Assembly (NCBI GenBank): GCA_039938515.1
Contig: JBDUUL010000009.1
Coordinates: forward strand, 50,134-114,133
Length of the DNA: 64,000 nt
Direction: 5' to 3'
DNA from: Nitrososphaera sp.
GTDB lineage: Archaea > Thermoproteota > Nitrososphaeria > Nitrososphaerales > Nitrososphaeraceae
The position numbers were made by a program, and so were the translations under genes. This document shows, piece after piece, positions 24,805-33,417 of this stretch. Every line of letters begins with the position of its first letter. The first letter of the stretch is position 1. The notes under the pieces are model-generated. The model was not told the DNA's origin. It was given only the letters and a program-made list of their open reading frames with translations, and made no database searches.

Positions 24805-25467
24805 CTAGTAGCTGGCAAAAGTCTCCCCCGTCCTGAACGCTATGTTTCGTGCCGAGGACCTGTCACGCATACCGCGCCTGTTGGCATCGATATTCTGGGG
24901 CAGAGATGTTCCGTGCTCATCCACGATTTCAATGTGAATATTGTGCCCGAATCGCTGCTTCAAATTCAGGGCGATTCTGCGCGCCATCTGCATGTCCCCG
25001 TCGCCGATACGCAGGACTTTTTTCTTCGAGTCAATTCCCTCAACCATGACAGAGACCTCATTTATGGCATCTACTGTTGAGGAAGACACCCAGCTGGCAA
25101 TCTCTTGGTGAAGATAAATGACTGAAATGCCGATCCTGCTGCCGGGATCGACGCCGATAGTAAGCTGGTCGTTGAAGTAATAAGCATGGGTTCCGGCTAT
25201 CCCTCTCAAAATCCGCGCTTTTGATACGGCCAATTCGTCCTGTTCAAGCTCGGTATCGAGGATAAACACCCCGTCCCATGCGCTTCCGTTCCGGCCACCC
25301 TTTGCGTCTTTGTTTTCCGCGATGAGCCGGGCTTCTGGCTCTGTCGTTATGATAACCCGGGCTGGCGACGAGGCAGCCTCGGAGGGCGACATGGATTCGT
25401 ACCGGACATCCATCTGCCTCAGCGCGCGGGTGATATTGTAATAAGGCCTTCCAAGCAGGGTTGCCAC
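24805..25467 (-). CDS. RuvC/YqgF-like RNase H-fold protein
   Basis: 220 aa from GTG. An N-terminal helical/strand region of about 95 aa precedes an RNase H-fold core: LTIGVDPGSRIGISVIY (first Asp), VDEHGTS (the DE..TS motif of YqgF/RuvX) and R-R-G-M-R-D-R-S-S-A-R-N-I-A-F-R (the D..SA..IA motif of the same group). This is the acidic triad layout of Holliday-junction resolvase-like nucleases. It may process branched DNA or rRNA; the exact substrate is not deducible. The spacing of about 50 nt to the following gene suggests cotranscription. Confidence 0.7.
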   Translation of the reverse strand: MATLLGRPYYNITRALRQMDVRYESMSPSEAASSPARVIITTEPEARLIAENKDAKGGRNGSAWDGVFILDTELEQDELAVSKARILRGIAGTHAYYFNDQLTIGVDPGSRIGISVIYLHQEIASWVSSSTVDAINEVSVMVEGIDSKKKVLRIGDGDMQMARRIALNLKQRFGHNIHIEIVDEHGTSLPQNIDANRRGMRDRSSARNIAFRTGETFASY

Positions 25468-25588
25468 CGCAACCTGATTAGAACCCTTAAACTGAGAAAG
25501 CTGCTCAATCAGGGGCGCTTTATCAACGCGTACAAGTGGTTGAAGTTTGCTTTTAAATATTATGGAAGGTGCAAAGCACCCGGGCGGT

Positions 25589-26086
25589 TTAGCCTATGAC
25601 TTTTCCATCCGATGTGTAACGCTTTATCTTCTTGGGTTGCGGGGTGGTCGGTGATGCTTTTGCGCCCTGCGTCTCGCCCTTTGAGACACTCGGAGCGTCT
25701 TGTGGCGATTCGCCGATTACCGTCTTGACTATGCTGCTTACGGCCCTCTCAAAGCTGGAATCAATATTCTTTTTTATTTCGTTGAGGCCCCGTTCAGCCT
25801 GTTTTGTGATCTCTGCAGACTCAGCCTCGGCCTCAAGTCTTGCTTTCTCGACAATCTGTTTTGCCTCCTCAGTAGCTATGGAAGTTATCTGCTGTCGAAG
25901 CTGCTCGATCTGTTCGTTAGAACCAGCAATTATCTTTTTCTTCATTTCCTCCGCGCGCACGTACATTTTGTCGATATCAGTTTCAAGCGATGAGAGCGAA
26001 GCCACAATAGACTCTATTGAGGATGAGTCAGTGCCAGCTGTCTGAGAATAAGTAGAATTGGAGGATAGAGCCTTTTCTCTTGCCAA
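25589..26086 (-). CDS. A-type ATP synthase peripheral-stalk subunit H-like protein
   Basis: 165 aa. The centre is one long charged coiled coil (about residues 28-125), typical of AtpH/G stalk subunits: AEEMKKKIIAGSNEQIEQLR, ATEEAKQIVEKARLEAEAES, ERAVSSIVKTVIG. A Ser/Thr/Pro/Lys tail follows. In archaea subunit H pairs with E to form the stator. The other ATPase genes are not here, so the call rests on the coiled-coil pattern alone and a generic coiled-coil protein is possible. A TATA box lies 28 nt upstream. Confidence 0.6.
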   Translation of the reverse strand: MAREKALSSNSTYSQTAGTDSSSIESIVASLSSLETDIDKMYVRAEEMKKKIIAGSNEQIEQLRQQITSIATEEAKQIVEKARLEAEAESAEITKQAERGLNEIKKNIDSSFERAVSSIVKTVIGESPQDAPSVSKGETQGAKASPTTPQPKKIKRYTSDGKVIG

Positions 26087-26110
26087 ATCTAGACGAAAGC
26101 GGACCGACGG

Positions 26111-26120
26111 ATATTTAAAG
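26111..26120 (-). promoter_or_regulatory. TATA box of the AtpH-like gene
   Basis: On the minus strand ctttaaatat is centred about 29 nt before the ATG at 26086, so the transcript is likely leaderless. Confidence 0.5.
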
Positions 26121-26169
26121 CAACGTCAGCTTGAACAGACTGACGCCTATACATGCAATCGCTGTCCAC

Positions 26170-26508
26170 CTAGGTGGTGAGCGTCAGTATTGCCTGTGCC
26201 ATATCGCCTTTGGACTCTGCCAATGCCTGGATAGCCTTTTCCCTAGTCGTACCGGCCTGCTGCATTACGAGCACGATATCCTCCTCCTTGAAAGTAGGCA
26301 CCTCACGTTGTTTTTCCTCGATGCTCGTCGCAACCACCTGAAAGATAGTGCTGTCCTTGCCTTTCATTTCAAGCACTTGTGGCTTTATCAGGTAAAGCTC
26401 TTTTGTATCTGTCTTGATTATCACTTCCTCGACGTCCCCTAGGTCTTTCATTTCGAGACCCATCTTGTCTAGCATGCGCCTCATCTCGCGGTTGCCGCCA
26501 CGCATCAT
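26170..26508 (-). CDS. archaeal nascent polypeptide-associated complex protein
   Basis: 112 aa. N-terminal NAC domain (REMRRMLDKMGLEMKDLGDV, EEVIIKTDTKELYLIKPQVL, STIFQVVATSIEE) and C-terminal UBA domain (FKEEDIVLVMQQAGTTREKA, ALAESKGDMAQAILTL). Archaeal NAC forms a homodimer at the ribosome exit tunnel and shields nascent chains. Its ATG overlaps the stop of the upstream PUA gene as ATGA, a pairing common in archaea that signals translational coupling. Confidence 0.95.
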   Translation of the reverse strand: MMRGGNREMRRMLDKMGLEMKDLGDVEEVIIKTDTKELYLIKPQVLEMKGKDSTIFQVVATSIEEKQREVPTFKEEDIVLVMQQAGTTREKAIQALAESKGDMAQAILTLTT

Positions 26509-27008
26509 ATGCCTGTCCCCGATTGCTCCGTTCTACCTTTTATTCCTTCGCGGATTCTCACCGCGACTCCGCGCTGGTATGCCTTCATGCATCGCCCGTC
26601 AAGAAGCGAAACGCCCACCGCGATTACCCCTTTCCCAGAAGAGTCAAGAATGGCAACATCCGAGCCCACGCGGACGTTGGACCCGCAGCTAGTCACGTGC
26701 TTGCAAAATACCGACCGGCCTTCGCTTACAAATGGCACCGCATCTTCCAAAACATTGACACAGTTTTTCAAAAAATCCGCCGAGCCTATTAGCAGGGCCG
26801 CCCCGGACACAGTAATAGCGACTCCCCCGTCCGTCCTAAACGTACCAGCAAGGTTCTCCCCTACTTTGAAACTCTTCACCCTGCCGGTCTTTCTCGAGAA
26901 CTCGAAGCTCACGGGTCTGCCATCCAGAACCTTAGAAACGCCGCTTCCGAAAATCGCGTCGAGGTGCATTGACAGCTTGTCCGTATAGTCCAGTGGGAGC
27001 GGCTTCAC
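26505..27008 (-). CDS. PUA-domain RNA-binding protein
   Basis: 167 aa from GTG at 27008, placed by a TATA box 26 nt upstream. The C-terminal half is a PUA domain (KHVTSCGSNVRVGSDVAILD, GKGVIAVGVSLLDGRCMKAY, GVAVRIREG). The N-terminal half is the alpha/beta pre-PUA domain seen in the archaeal PUA protein next to NAC. PUA domains bind structured RNA. A ribosome-linked role is likely from the coupling to NAC and the similarity to MCT-1/Tma20-type proteins, but this is inference. Confidence 0.85.
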   Translation of the reverse strand: MKPLPLDYTDKLSMHLDAIFGSGVSKVLDGRPVSFEFSRKTGRVKSFKVGENLAGTFRTDGGVAITVSGAALLIGSADFLKNCVNVLEDAVPFVSEGRSVFCKHVTSCGSNVRVGSDVAILDSSGKGVIAVGVSLLDGRCMKAYQRGVAVRIREGIKGRTEQSGTGI

Positions 27009-27029
27009 TTGTCCATGTGAGGGATGAGC

Positions 27030-27039
27030 TAAATAAATA
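27030..27039 (-). promoter_or_regulatory. TATA box of the PUA-NAC operon
   Basis: taaataaata is centred about 26 nt before the GTG at 27008 on the minus strand. A separate TATA box for the divergent gene lies at 27077-27083. Confidence 0.5.
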
Positions 27040-27076
27040 CAGTAGCAGAGATTAACTATATAGGCACAGGTTACAC

Positions 27077-27083
27077 ATATATA
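27077..27083 (+). promoter_or_regulatory. TATA box of the PhoU-like regulator operon
   Basis: atatata is centred 26 nt before the GTG at 27106, giving a leaderless first gene. It likely drives the downstream aMBF1, HflX and Trm56 genes too. Confidence 0.6.
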
Positions 27084-27105
27084 GAATTGGGCGATTCCCT
27101 GTATT

Positions 27106-28173
27106 GTGTCCGTTCAACCTGCAGACGGCGAGGAGCAAAACGGTGAGGAAACAAGAAAGCTGCAATATACAGGTGGTTCGTCGTACATCGTTTCTCTTCC
27201 AAAAAAATGGATCCAGGACTTGGGTCTGAAACAGGGCGACCATGTTGTAATTCTCAGACAGGGAAATTCCGTTCTTCAAATAGCGCCGGCGTCCAGGAGG
27301 ATGGCACGGGAACAAAAGGAGGCGACCATCGAAGTTGCCAAGGATAACAACCCTTATTTCATTGCGCGCAAGCTGATAGCGCTTTATTTTCTGGGATTTA
27401 ATGTGATTAACATTGTTCCAAGGGAGGACAGGCTTCTAGTCGACCAACGGGAGGTGATAAAGAACATTGTACGGCGAGTACTAATGGGAACTGAAATCAT
27501 TGCTGATTCAGCCACCGGCATCACTCTACAGGTTCTTATCAATCTGCTAGACCTTTCTGTTGATGCGGCCTTTAAGAGAATGCTGCTTATCGCAAAGTCG
27601 ATGTACCGCGACGCAATGGCATCGCTCAGAGAAAATAACGCAGAGCTCGCAGAAGAGGTGGTAAAATCCGACGACGAGGTTGACAGATTCAGTTTTTACA
27701 TCGTCCGCCAGCTCAAGATTGCAATAAAGAATGAACACCTGCTAAAGGAGATTGGTCTTGAGGAGCCACGCAACTGCCTCGGCTACAGGCTTATTGCCAA
27801 GTCCGTTGAGCGGGTTGCAGACCATGCGGTGATCATAGCAAAGGACGTTATCGACATGCATCAGCCGCTTAACAAAGACACCGTCGAGAGGCTCGTCTCT
27901 ATGAGCACTTTCGCCTTAGAGGTTCTTGACGACTCTTGCCTCTCAATGTTCAAGCGCGACTACGAGGCTGCCGACAGGGCCATTGAGAAATCTCGGCGCG
28001 TTGATGACATGGAAAAGGCGATACTCAAGTCCGCGGGCAAGCCGCGCGATGCAAACGAACTATATAGAATCAAGCTGATAACTGAGAACATCCGAAGGGT
28101 AGCAGAGTACGCAAGCGACATCGCTGAGATTGTCCTTAACATGACTGTGCAGCAGACGCTCAGAAAAGCCTAA
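27106..28173 (+). CDS. PhoU-family regulator with N-terminal AbrB domain
   Basis: 355 aa from GTG. Residues about 12-60 form a SpoVT/AbrB swapped-hairpin DNA-binding domain (TRKLQYTGGSSYIVSLPKKW, GLKQGDHVVILRQGNSVLQI). The remainder has two PhoU-type three-helix bundles with the E/D-rich metal-cluster motifs (SDDEVDRFSFYIVRQLKIAI, YRLIAKSVERVADHAVIIAK, AEYASDIAEIVLNM). AbrB-PhoU fusions are typical archaeal phosphate-related regulators. No Pst transporter is adjacent. First gene of a likely operon, 22 nt before aMBF1. Confidence 0.9.
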   Translation: MSVQPADGEEQNGEETRKLQYTGGSSYIVSLPKKWIQDLGLKQGDHVVILRQGNSVLQIAPASRRMAREQKEATIEVAKDNNPYFIARKLIALYFLGFNVINIVPREDRLLVDQREVIKNIVRRVLMGTEIIADSATGITLQVLINLLDLSVDAAFKRMLLIAKSMYRDAMASLRENNAELAEEVVKSDDEVDRFSFYIVRQLKIAIKNEHLLKEIGLEEPRNCLGYRLIAKSVERVADHAVIIAKDVIDMHQPLNKDTVERLVSMSTFALEVLDDSCLSMFKRDYEAADRAIEKSRRVDDMEKAILKSAGKPRDANELYRIKLITENIRRVAEYASDIAEIVLNMTVQQTLRKA

Positions 28174-28195
28174 ATCCCGCAAAGTCAAGGTCTTC

Positions 28196-28648
28196 TTGCC
28201 CCCTTTGCCATCATGCGAACTCTGCGGCAAGCCTGCTCCGGATCAGAAAAAGATCGTAGTTGACCAGACGGTATTTACCGTCTGCACTTCTTGTTCCAAG
28301 AGGGGAAAGCCGTACGTTTCCCCGTCCGCACCACCAGCTTCGAAAAAAAGAAGGCCAGCGGGTTCGGCCCAGCAGCAAAACGCAAGGGCACGCGGGACAA
28401 GGATTACAATGTCTGATTCGACCGTTCTTTCTCCGGACTTTGCGAGGCGCATCCGAGAATCCAGAGAAAAGAAAGGTTTGAGCGTTGAGCAGCTTGGAAT
28501 GCAAATGAATGAAAAGGCCGCATTCCTGAGGAAAATTGAATCCGGCGCACTCAAACCCGACGAGAGTTTTGCAGATAAACTTGAGCGCTTCTTGGGCATC
28601 AGGCTATACCTGAGCTCCTCTGAGATGGAAGAAGACTCTGATGATTGA
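28196..28648 (+). CDS. archaeal multiprotein bridging factor aMBF1
   Basis: 150 aa from TTG. N-terminal zinc ribbon (CELCGKPAP and CTSCSKRGKP), a Lys/Pro/Ala linker, then an HTH_3 domain at about 80-135 (FARRIRESREKKGLSVEQLG, KAAFLRKIESGALKPDESFA). This is the standard aMBF1 layout. It binds the ribosome and possibly TBP and is conserved across archaea. The acidic tail is typical. Its stop overlaps the assumed start of the HflX gene by 4 nt. Confidence 0.93.
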   Translation: MPPLPSCELCGKPAPDQKKIVVDQTVFTVCTSCSKRGKPYVSPSAPPASKKRRPAGSAQQQNARARGTRITMSDSTVLSPDFARRIRESREKKGLSVEQLGMQMNEKAAFLRKIESGALKPDESFADKLERFLGIRLYLSSSEMEEDSDD

Positions 28649-29790
28649 AAGGAGACCCGCGGGGAATAACAATATCCGGCGAGATAAATAAGGCGTCTGC
28701 TCAAGACGGAAGGCGGACTGCGCTCCTCATTTCCTATCCCTTTCAGCAAGCCATAACAGAGGCCATATCGCTTGCACAGGCTGCGGGCTATTCTGTTGTC
28801 AAGGTAATCACCCAGAAAGAAATCAACAAGGCAAAATACGGGATCGGAAAAGGCAAGGCCGAAGAAGTCAAGAGGTTAATTGACGAAACGCATCCGGAGG
28901 TAATAATCCTAGACGAGGTTCTAAAGCCCCGGCAGGTATACAGTCTTGCCAGTCTGTGTCGCGTCGAAATTATTGACCGGGAAAAACTCATACTCGAGAT
29001 TTTTGAGCGCCGGGCCAGCACGTCAGAGTCAAGGATTCAGACCAAGCTGGCGCAGCTAAGGTACGAATTGGCAAGAGCGAGGGACAAGGTCAGATTGGCC
29101 CGCGCCGGCGAGCAGCCTGGATTCTTTGGTCTGGGCAAGTACGAGGCGGACATTTACTACCTTGACATCCGCAGACGCGCAACCGCGCTGAAGAAAAAGC
29201 TCGAGAGGGAGGTGACACGGAGGAGTCTCTATAGAGAACAAAGGTCAAGGGCGCGGCTGAAATCCGTTTCGCTTGCTGGATACACCTCTGCAGGCAAGAC
29301 CACGCTGTTTAACAGTCTTACAGGCGAGTCAAAGGCAACGGGGATGGGGCTCTTTACGACCCTGTCTACCTTTACCCGCGCAATTGAGCTGGATGGAGAG
29401 AAGGTTTTGGTTCACGATACCGTGGGCTTTGTGAGCAAGCTGCCTGCGTACATGATAGACGCGTTTAAATCCACTCTTGACGAGCTAAAGTATGCCGACA
29501 TTGTCGTGCTCGTGCTCGACGTCAGCGAGCCGGCGGACGAAATCAAACGAAAGTTTGCAAGTTCGCTTGATGTGATTAATGAATTCGAGGTGCCAGACAG
29601 CAAGATAATTTATGTACTAAACAAGCTGGACCTTGTGTCAAAGGACGAAGCGGTTGAAAAGGCCAGGCTAGTCGGGTCGCTTGACGAAAGTCGGGTTATT
29701 TCGTTGTCAGCGTTAAATGGCCAGAACACCCTGGAGCTCCGAAAGGTGTTGGCTGAGTTACTTTTGCCGGAAAGGAGGCAGCCCGCCTAG
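28645..29790 (+). CDS. hflX: GTPase HflX
   Basis: 381 aa. N-terminal HflX domain (YSVVKVITQKEINKAKYGIG, HPEVIILDEVLKPRQVYSLA, REKLILEIFERRA), the coiled coil, then the G domain with G1 GYTSAGKTTLFN near 212, G3 DTVGF near 258 and G4 NKLD near 328. HflX is a ribosome-associated GTPase that splits stalled ribosomes. The TTG at 28645 overlaps the aMBF1 stop. The aaaggag at 28648-28655 lies after it, so initiation slightly downstream, for example at a non-standard codon near 28668, is also possible. Confidence 0.93.
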   Translation: MKGDPRGITISGEINKASAQDGRRTALLISYPFQQAITEAISLAQAAGYSVVKVITQKEINKAKYGIGKGKAEEVKRLIDETHPEVIILDEVLKPRQVYSLASLCRVEIIDREKLILEIFERRASTSESRIQTKLAQLRYELARARDKVRLARAGEQPGFFGLGKYEADIYYLDIRRRATALKKKLEREVTRRSLYREQRSRARLKSVSLAGYTSAGKTTLFNSLTGESKATGMGLFTTLSTFTRAIELDGEKVLVHDTVGFVSKLPAYMIDAFKSTLDELKYADIVVLVLDVSEPADEIKRKFASSLDVINEFEVPDSKIIYVLNKLDLVSKDEAVEKARLVGSLDESRVISLSALNGQNTLELRKVLAELLLPERRQPA

Positions 29791-29939
29791 CAGGCGCCCG
29801 TGAGGCTGTGCTGGATTTGAATAGGCTACTAGCATCTCAGATAGCAGACCGTGATGGGGTGTTTTCCTTGAAGGCCGCGCCCTGCAGGACTTTGCAGCAG
29901 CTACTCGATATGGTCGAAAGGAGGCGGCTCAGGGAATGA
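29763..29939 (+). CDS. 58-aa helical ORF between hflX and trm56
   Basis: TTG at 29763 inside the 3' end of hflX, or GTG at 29808, to TGA at 29937-29939. The stop overlaps the ATG of trm56 as ATGA. The peptide begins MPEKEAARLAGAREAVLDLN and ends LQQLLDMVERRRLRE, a plausible small helical protein. An aaaggagg at 29770-29778 lies upstream of the GTG. The overlap on both sides fits an operon member. In many archaea TFE precedes trm56, but this peptide does not resemble TFE. Function unknown. Confidence 0.45.
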   Translation, partial: FAGKEAARLAGAREAVLDLNRLLASQIADRDGVFSLKAAPCRTLQQLLDMVERRRLRE

Positions 29940-30493
29940 GTCGCCGCGTGTCAGTGCTCAGGATAGGCCACAGGCTGGTTCGGGACGACCGGGTTACCAC
30001 CCACTCCGCCCTAGTGTCGCGGGCATTTGGAGCCGAAGCCATCTACATGACCGGAGTGGATATTTCTGTCAGACAGACGCTTGAATCCGTTGGCAAGAGG
30101 TGGGGAGGCCAGTTTAGAGTCGAGCTTATCAATGACTGGAAAGCGTTTGCAAGGCAGTGGAAGAATGAAGGAGGCAGGGTGGTTCACCTCACCATGTACG
30201 GAACGGCCCTGAGCAGCGGGATATCAAAGTTGAACTGCAAGTCTAACGCCGGCAGGAATGTCCTTGTCATTATCGGCGCCGAAAAAGTTCCGAGGGAGGC
30301 GTACGACCTGGCAGACTATAACATCTCTGTTGGCAACCAGCCCCACTCGGAGATAGCAGCCCTTGCCGTATTTCTTGACAGGTTGTTTTCCGGAGCAGAA
30401 CTGAGCAAGAAATTTGGGGGCGCCGCTCTTCGGATCGTGCCCTCGCCGCGAGGCAAGAAGGTCAGGGAAGCCCCCCGCAAATCTATTAATTGA
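29936..30493 (+). CDS. trm56: tRNA (cytidine-56-2'-O)-methyltransferase
   Basis: 185 aa. SPOUT-class archaeal Trm56: VSVLRIGHRLVRDDRVTTH at the start, ARAFGA-type AFGAEAIYMTG, VVHLTMYGTALS, NVLVIIGAEKVPREAYDLAD and the knot NISVGNQPHSEIAALAVFLD. It 2'-O-methylates C56 in the T loop of tRNA and is archaea-specific. A gaaaggagg ribosome site lies about 14 nt upstream. It ends the operon and is followed by a T-rich tract at 30601-30608. Confidence 0.93.
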   Translation: MSRRVSVLRIGHRLVRDDRVTTHSALVSRAFGAEAIYMTGVDISVRQTLESVGKRWGGQFRVELINDWKAFARQWKNEGGRVVHLTMYGTALSSGISKLNCKSNAGRNVLVIIGAEKVPREAYDLADYNISVGNQPHSEIAALAVFLDRLFSGAELSKKFGGAALRIVPSPRGKKVREAPRKSIN

Positions 30494-30515
30494 CCGAGGC
30501 GAATCTGGAAGGTAC

Positions 30516-30577
30516 GTGATGACACTAACCTGCGCCGATCGCCCATTCAGCGATATGAGGAAATGCACCTCGACTGA
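30516..30577 (+). ncRNA. candidate C/D-box guide sRNA
   Basis: Box C gtgatga (30516-30522) is followed by exactly 12 nt and then ccga (30535-30538) as a variant D'. The C' box atgagga (30555-30561) is followed by exactly 12 nt and then box D ctga (30574-30577). The 12-nt guide spacing on both sides and the 62-nt length match archaeal C/D sRNAs. Weak points are the non-consensus D' and C' boxes, a 16-nt D'-C' spacer and a poor terminal stem. A T-tract follows. Located in the 160-nt gap after trm56. Confidence 0.35.
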
Positions 30578-30653
30578 CTTTAGTTCGAAAAGGTGCAAAA
30601 TCTTTTTTTGATTTTGTCATCACGTGAATGTTTTTCAGCCCGTCAGCCTGCCC

Positions 30654-31343
30654 TCAGGCCCGCTGCCGCATTAGCTCGACAAGGGCCTTTGCAGGTTCTG
30701 ACGGCCCGAGCAAGAGCGCCACAGCCAGCTCGCTTTTCTTCTTTGACGGATTAAATTCTACAATATTCAACCGTCCGTCGATTAAGAGCTCGAGATAGAG
30801 TGTCTTTCGAAGGATGCTGGCGTTTCGGATTACGAGCCTTTTGTTCTTCAGGCTGTCGGGGCTTGAGCTTTCCAGCATTGTTAAACGGCTGACCGCGTTG
30901 ACAAAAGAGTCGAGAAGGGAAAAGAGCGGGTCGGGGATGGACCCGGTCGCATTGCCTTCTGGTTCCGGCAATACCGCCCACCTCACCTTGTTTTCCGATG
31001 CAGACGCCAGATCATCAAACCTCCTGACAAAATCGCCAAAGAGAGACTCTAGCGTTATGTCAACGACGTGATCGTCGGTCCTAACGAATTGTGTGGTGAC
31101 TTTCTGGTCTGTGAATTCTATTCCCTGGTAGCGTACATACAGAAGGGGCTGGCCGTAATTCACAACGTACGCTTCGCAGCCCTTGATCTGGGAGACTATG
31201 CTCACAAAATACGCCCGGGAAGAAGAGTTTCGAACTGCTGCATTTAGTTTTGATAGAATCATCAGGCGCAGGAGGTCTTTGATGAAATCATCGGCATAGC
31301 GTGGATAATCCTCGAAATCGTACCGTACTTCCTCTACTACCAA
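30654..31343 (-). CDS. hypothetical protein, 229 aa
   Basis: Alpha/beta soluble protein with no signal or membrane segment. Early helix (DDFIKDLLRLMILSKLNAAV), strands such as RAYFVSIVSQIKGCEAYVVN, and a C-terminal strand-helix region (LVIRNASILRKTLYLELLID, ELAVALLLGPSEPAKALVEL). No catalytic motif is seen. Divergent from acetyl-CoA synthetase with about 136 nt between starts. Probably conserved in related thaumarchaea, but I do not recognise a family. Confidence 0.6.
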   Translation of the reverse strand: MVVEEVRYDFEDYPRYADDFIKDLLRLMILSKLNAAVRNSSSRAYFVSIVSQIKGCEAYVVNYGQPLLYVRYQGIEFTDQKVTTQFVRTDDHVVDITLESLFGDFVRRFDDLASASENKVRWAVLPEPEGNATGSIPDPLFSLLDSFVNAVSRLTMLESSSPDSLKNKRLVIRNASILRKTLYLELLIDGRLNIVEFNPSKKKSELAVALLLGPSEPAKALVELMRQRA

Positions 31344-31479
31344 AAGACCCCCTAGCCAAGCTTTTCTCGCAGCATGGATTTATTTTTTCTCGTGGTATTA
31401 TGTTTGGCAGCAAGTCATCACTATTAGTCCTTAGTCACATAGATATCTGGCCAATGTTGCTTGCTTTCTGTATCGCTCA

Positions 31480-33381
31480 GTGAATAGCTCTGGTGCGACG
31501 ACACAGGAGACCAATATCAAACGGTTCATGTCAAAGTACGGACTGCAGGATTTCAGGTCTCTTGTAAAGAAAGCAAATGAGGACATTTCATGGTACTGGG
31601 ACGCGGTAAACGAGGACCTGAAACTGGAGTGGTTTGAAAAATATTCCAGGGTCTTTGATTCCTCGAGGGGAATCGAATGGACAAAGTGGTTCGTTGGGGG
31701 CAAGTGCAACATCGTGGCCAACTGCCTTGACCGGCACGCCAGAACGCAGCCTGAAAAAATTGCCTATGTATTTGAAGGAAATGGCAGCACACAAAAGATA
31801 ACCTACCGGGAATTAGACCTTCAAGTGAGCCGGCTTGCTGCCGCTCTCATTGACTCTGGGGTCAAGAAAGGAGACGTGGTTGCGATTTACCTTCCCATGA
31901 TCCCAGAAACCTTTTACGCAATTCTGGCATGCTCAAAAATAGGCGCGATACATTCTACTATTTTCTCGGGTTTTGGCTCACACGCGTTGCAGGCTAGACT
32001 GGCCGACTCGCGCGCAAGCGTATTGATTACCTCGGATACCATGTACAGGCACGGCAAGAAAATAGACCTAAAGGAACAGTGGACAAAGGCCACATCACCG
32101 TCCAACCTGGGTTCAAAGACTTTTGTCAGGACTATAATCGATGTAAAGGGGTCATCTGGCGGCAGCGTGGTGTCGTATGACGACTTTATCCGGATTGCCG
32201 GTCAAAGCCGCGCCGAAACTCGGGTCATGGATTCGGAGGATCCGCTGTTTATCCTGTATACGTCCGGCACGACCGGCCAGCCAAAGGGGACTCTCCAGGT
32301 TCACGGCGGCTACATGGTAGTCGCGGCGCAGCAGGCAAGTTATCTTGTCGATATGGGGCCTCAAGATGTGCTGTTTTGGTATGCCGACGTCGGATGGATT
32401 ACCGGCCAGACATGGGTCGTCTACGGCAGCACAATCATAGGCGGCACCTCGGTGGTTTACGAAGAGGCGCTGAACTACCCAAACGACCGTGCGTGGCAGT
32501 CAATAATTTCCAAGCACGGCGTCAGCATTCTGGGAATGGCTCCAACTGCAATCAGGTTCTTTATGAGAAGCAAGACAGACCCAGACGCGTCAGCGTTGAA
32601 GTCTCTTCGGGTCTTGGCGACAACCGGCGAGCCTATCAACAAGGAAGCCTGGGACTGGTATAATGAAAAGGTCGGGCAAAGCAGGTGCCCCGTAATTAAT
32701 CTGTCAGGGGGGACTGAGGCGGGAGGCGCAATCCTCAGTCCGCTTCCGGGGTCAGATATCCGGCCGTGCTCCGTCGGAGGACCTGTACCGGGATTCGATG
32801 CGCGCATTTACGACGATGCGGGAAGGCCGGCACAAAATGGACGGCTCGTAATTGCAAAGCCATGGCCTTCCATGACGCGCGGGCTTGTCAACAGCGCCCA
32901 GAGGTTTCTTGAAACATACTGGTCGCGATACCATGGGTCGTGGGACCACGGGGACCTAGTGTTTGTCGATGAGACAGGCCTTTGGTACATTGCTGGAAGA
33001 AGCGATGACGTAATCAAGGTGTCAGGCCATAGGCTGTCCAATGCAGAGATAGAAGCGGCAGCGATGGCTCACCCGGAAGTTGCCGAAGCCGCAGCCGTGG
33101 GTGACCATGACAGCATCAGGGGAGAAAGAATAGTCCTGTGTGTTATCACGAGGCACGGCGCTGAGATCGGGCCGCGCCTCAGAGAGGAGATATCCAGGAC
33201 GGTTGAGGACAAAATTGGCAAGTTCGCCAGTCCTGACGAAATTCGGTTTGTAATGGATTTGCCAAGGACGCGGACTGGAAAACTGATAAGAAGGCTGATA
33301 AAGGCTCGAATTTCCGGCAGCGAAATAACCGAAGGAGATCTAGCGCTTGTCGAAAATCCGAGCTCGGTCAGCGGCATCTGA
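31480..33381 (+). CDS. AMP-forming acetyl-CoA synthetase-like acyl-CoA ligase
   Basis: 633 aa from GTG. ANL-superfamily marks: P-loop-like ILYTSGTTGQPKGTLQVHGG near 260, YADVGWITGQTWVVYG, NLSGGTEAGGAIL, WYIAGRSDDVIKVSGHRLSN and the catalytic Lys in PRTRTGKLIRR near 602. The ACS-type N-terminal lead (ISWYWDAVNEDLKLEWFEKY) points to acetate, propionate or 3-hydroxypropionate. Autotrophic Thaumarchaeota run a 3-hydroxypropionate/4-hydroxybutyrate cycle, whose known acyl-CoA ligases are ADP-forming, so this AMP-forming enzyme may instead assimilate acetate. Length is normal. Confidence 0.88.
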   Translation: MNSSGATTQETNIKRFMSKYGLQDFRSLVKKANEDISWYWDAVNEDLKLEWFEKYSRVFDSSRGIEWTKWFVGGKCNIVANCLDRHARTQPEKIAYVFEGNGSTQKITYRELDLQVSRLAAALIDSGVKKGDVVAIYLPMIPETFYAILACSKIGAIHSTIFSGFGSHALQARLADSRASVLITSDTMYRHGKKIDLKEQWTKATSPSNLGSKTFVRTIIDVKGSSGGSVVSYDDFIRIAGQSRAETRVMDSEDPLFILYTSGTTGQPKGTLQVHGGYMVVAAQQASYLVDMGPQDVLFWYADVGWITGQTWVVYGSTIIGGTSVVYEEALNYPNDRAWQSIISKHGVSILGMAPTAIRFFMRSKTDPDASALKSLRVLATTGEPINKEAWDWYNEKVGQSRCPVINLSGGTEAGGAILSPLPGSDIRPCSVGGPVPGFDARIYDDAGRPAQNGRLVIAKPWPSMTRGLVNSAQRFLETYWSRYHGSWDHGDLVFVDETGLWYIAGRSDDVIKVSGHRLSNAEIEAAAMAHPEVAEAAAVGDHDSIRGERIVLCVITRHGAEIGPRLREEISRTVEDKIGKFASPDEIRFVMDLPRTRTGKLIRRLIKARISGSEITEGDLALVENPSSVSGI

Positions 33382-33417
33382 CTCGGCCTGTTTGCAGAAC
33401 TTCAAGCGTGAGAACCT

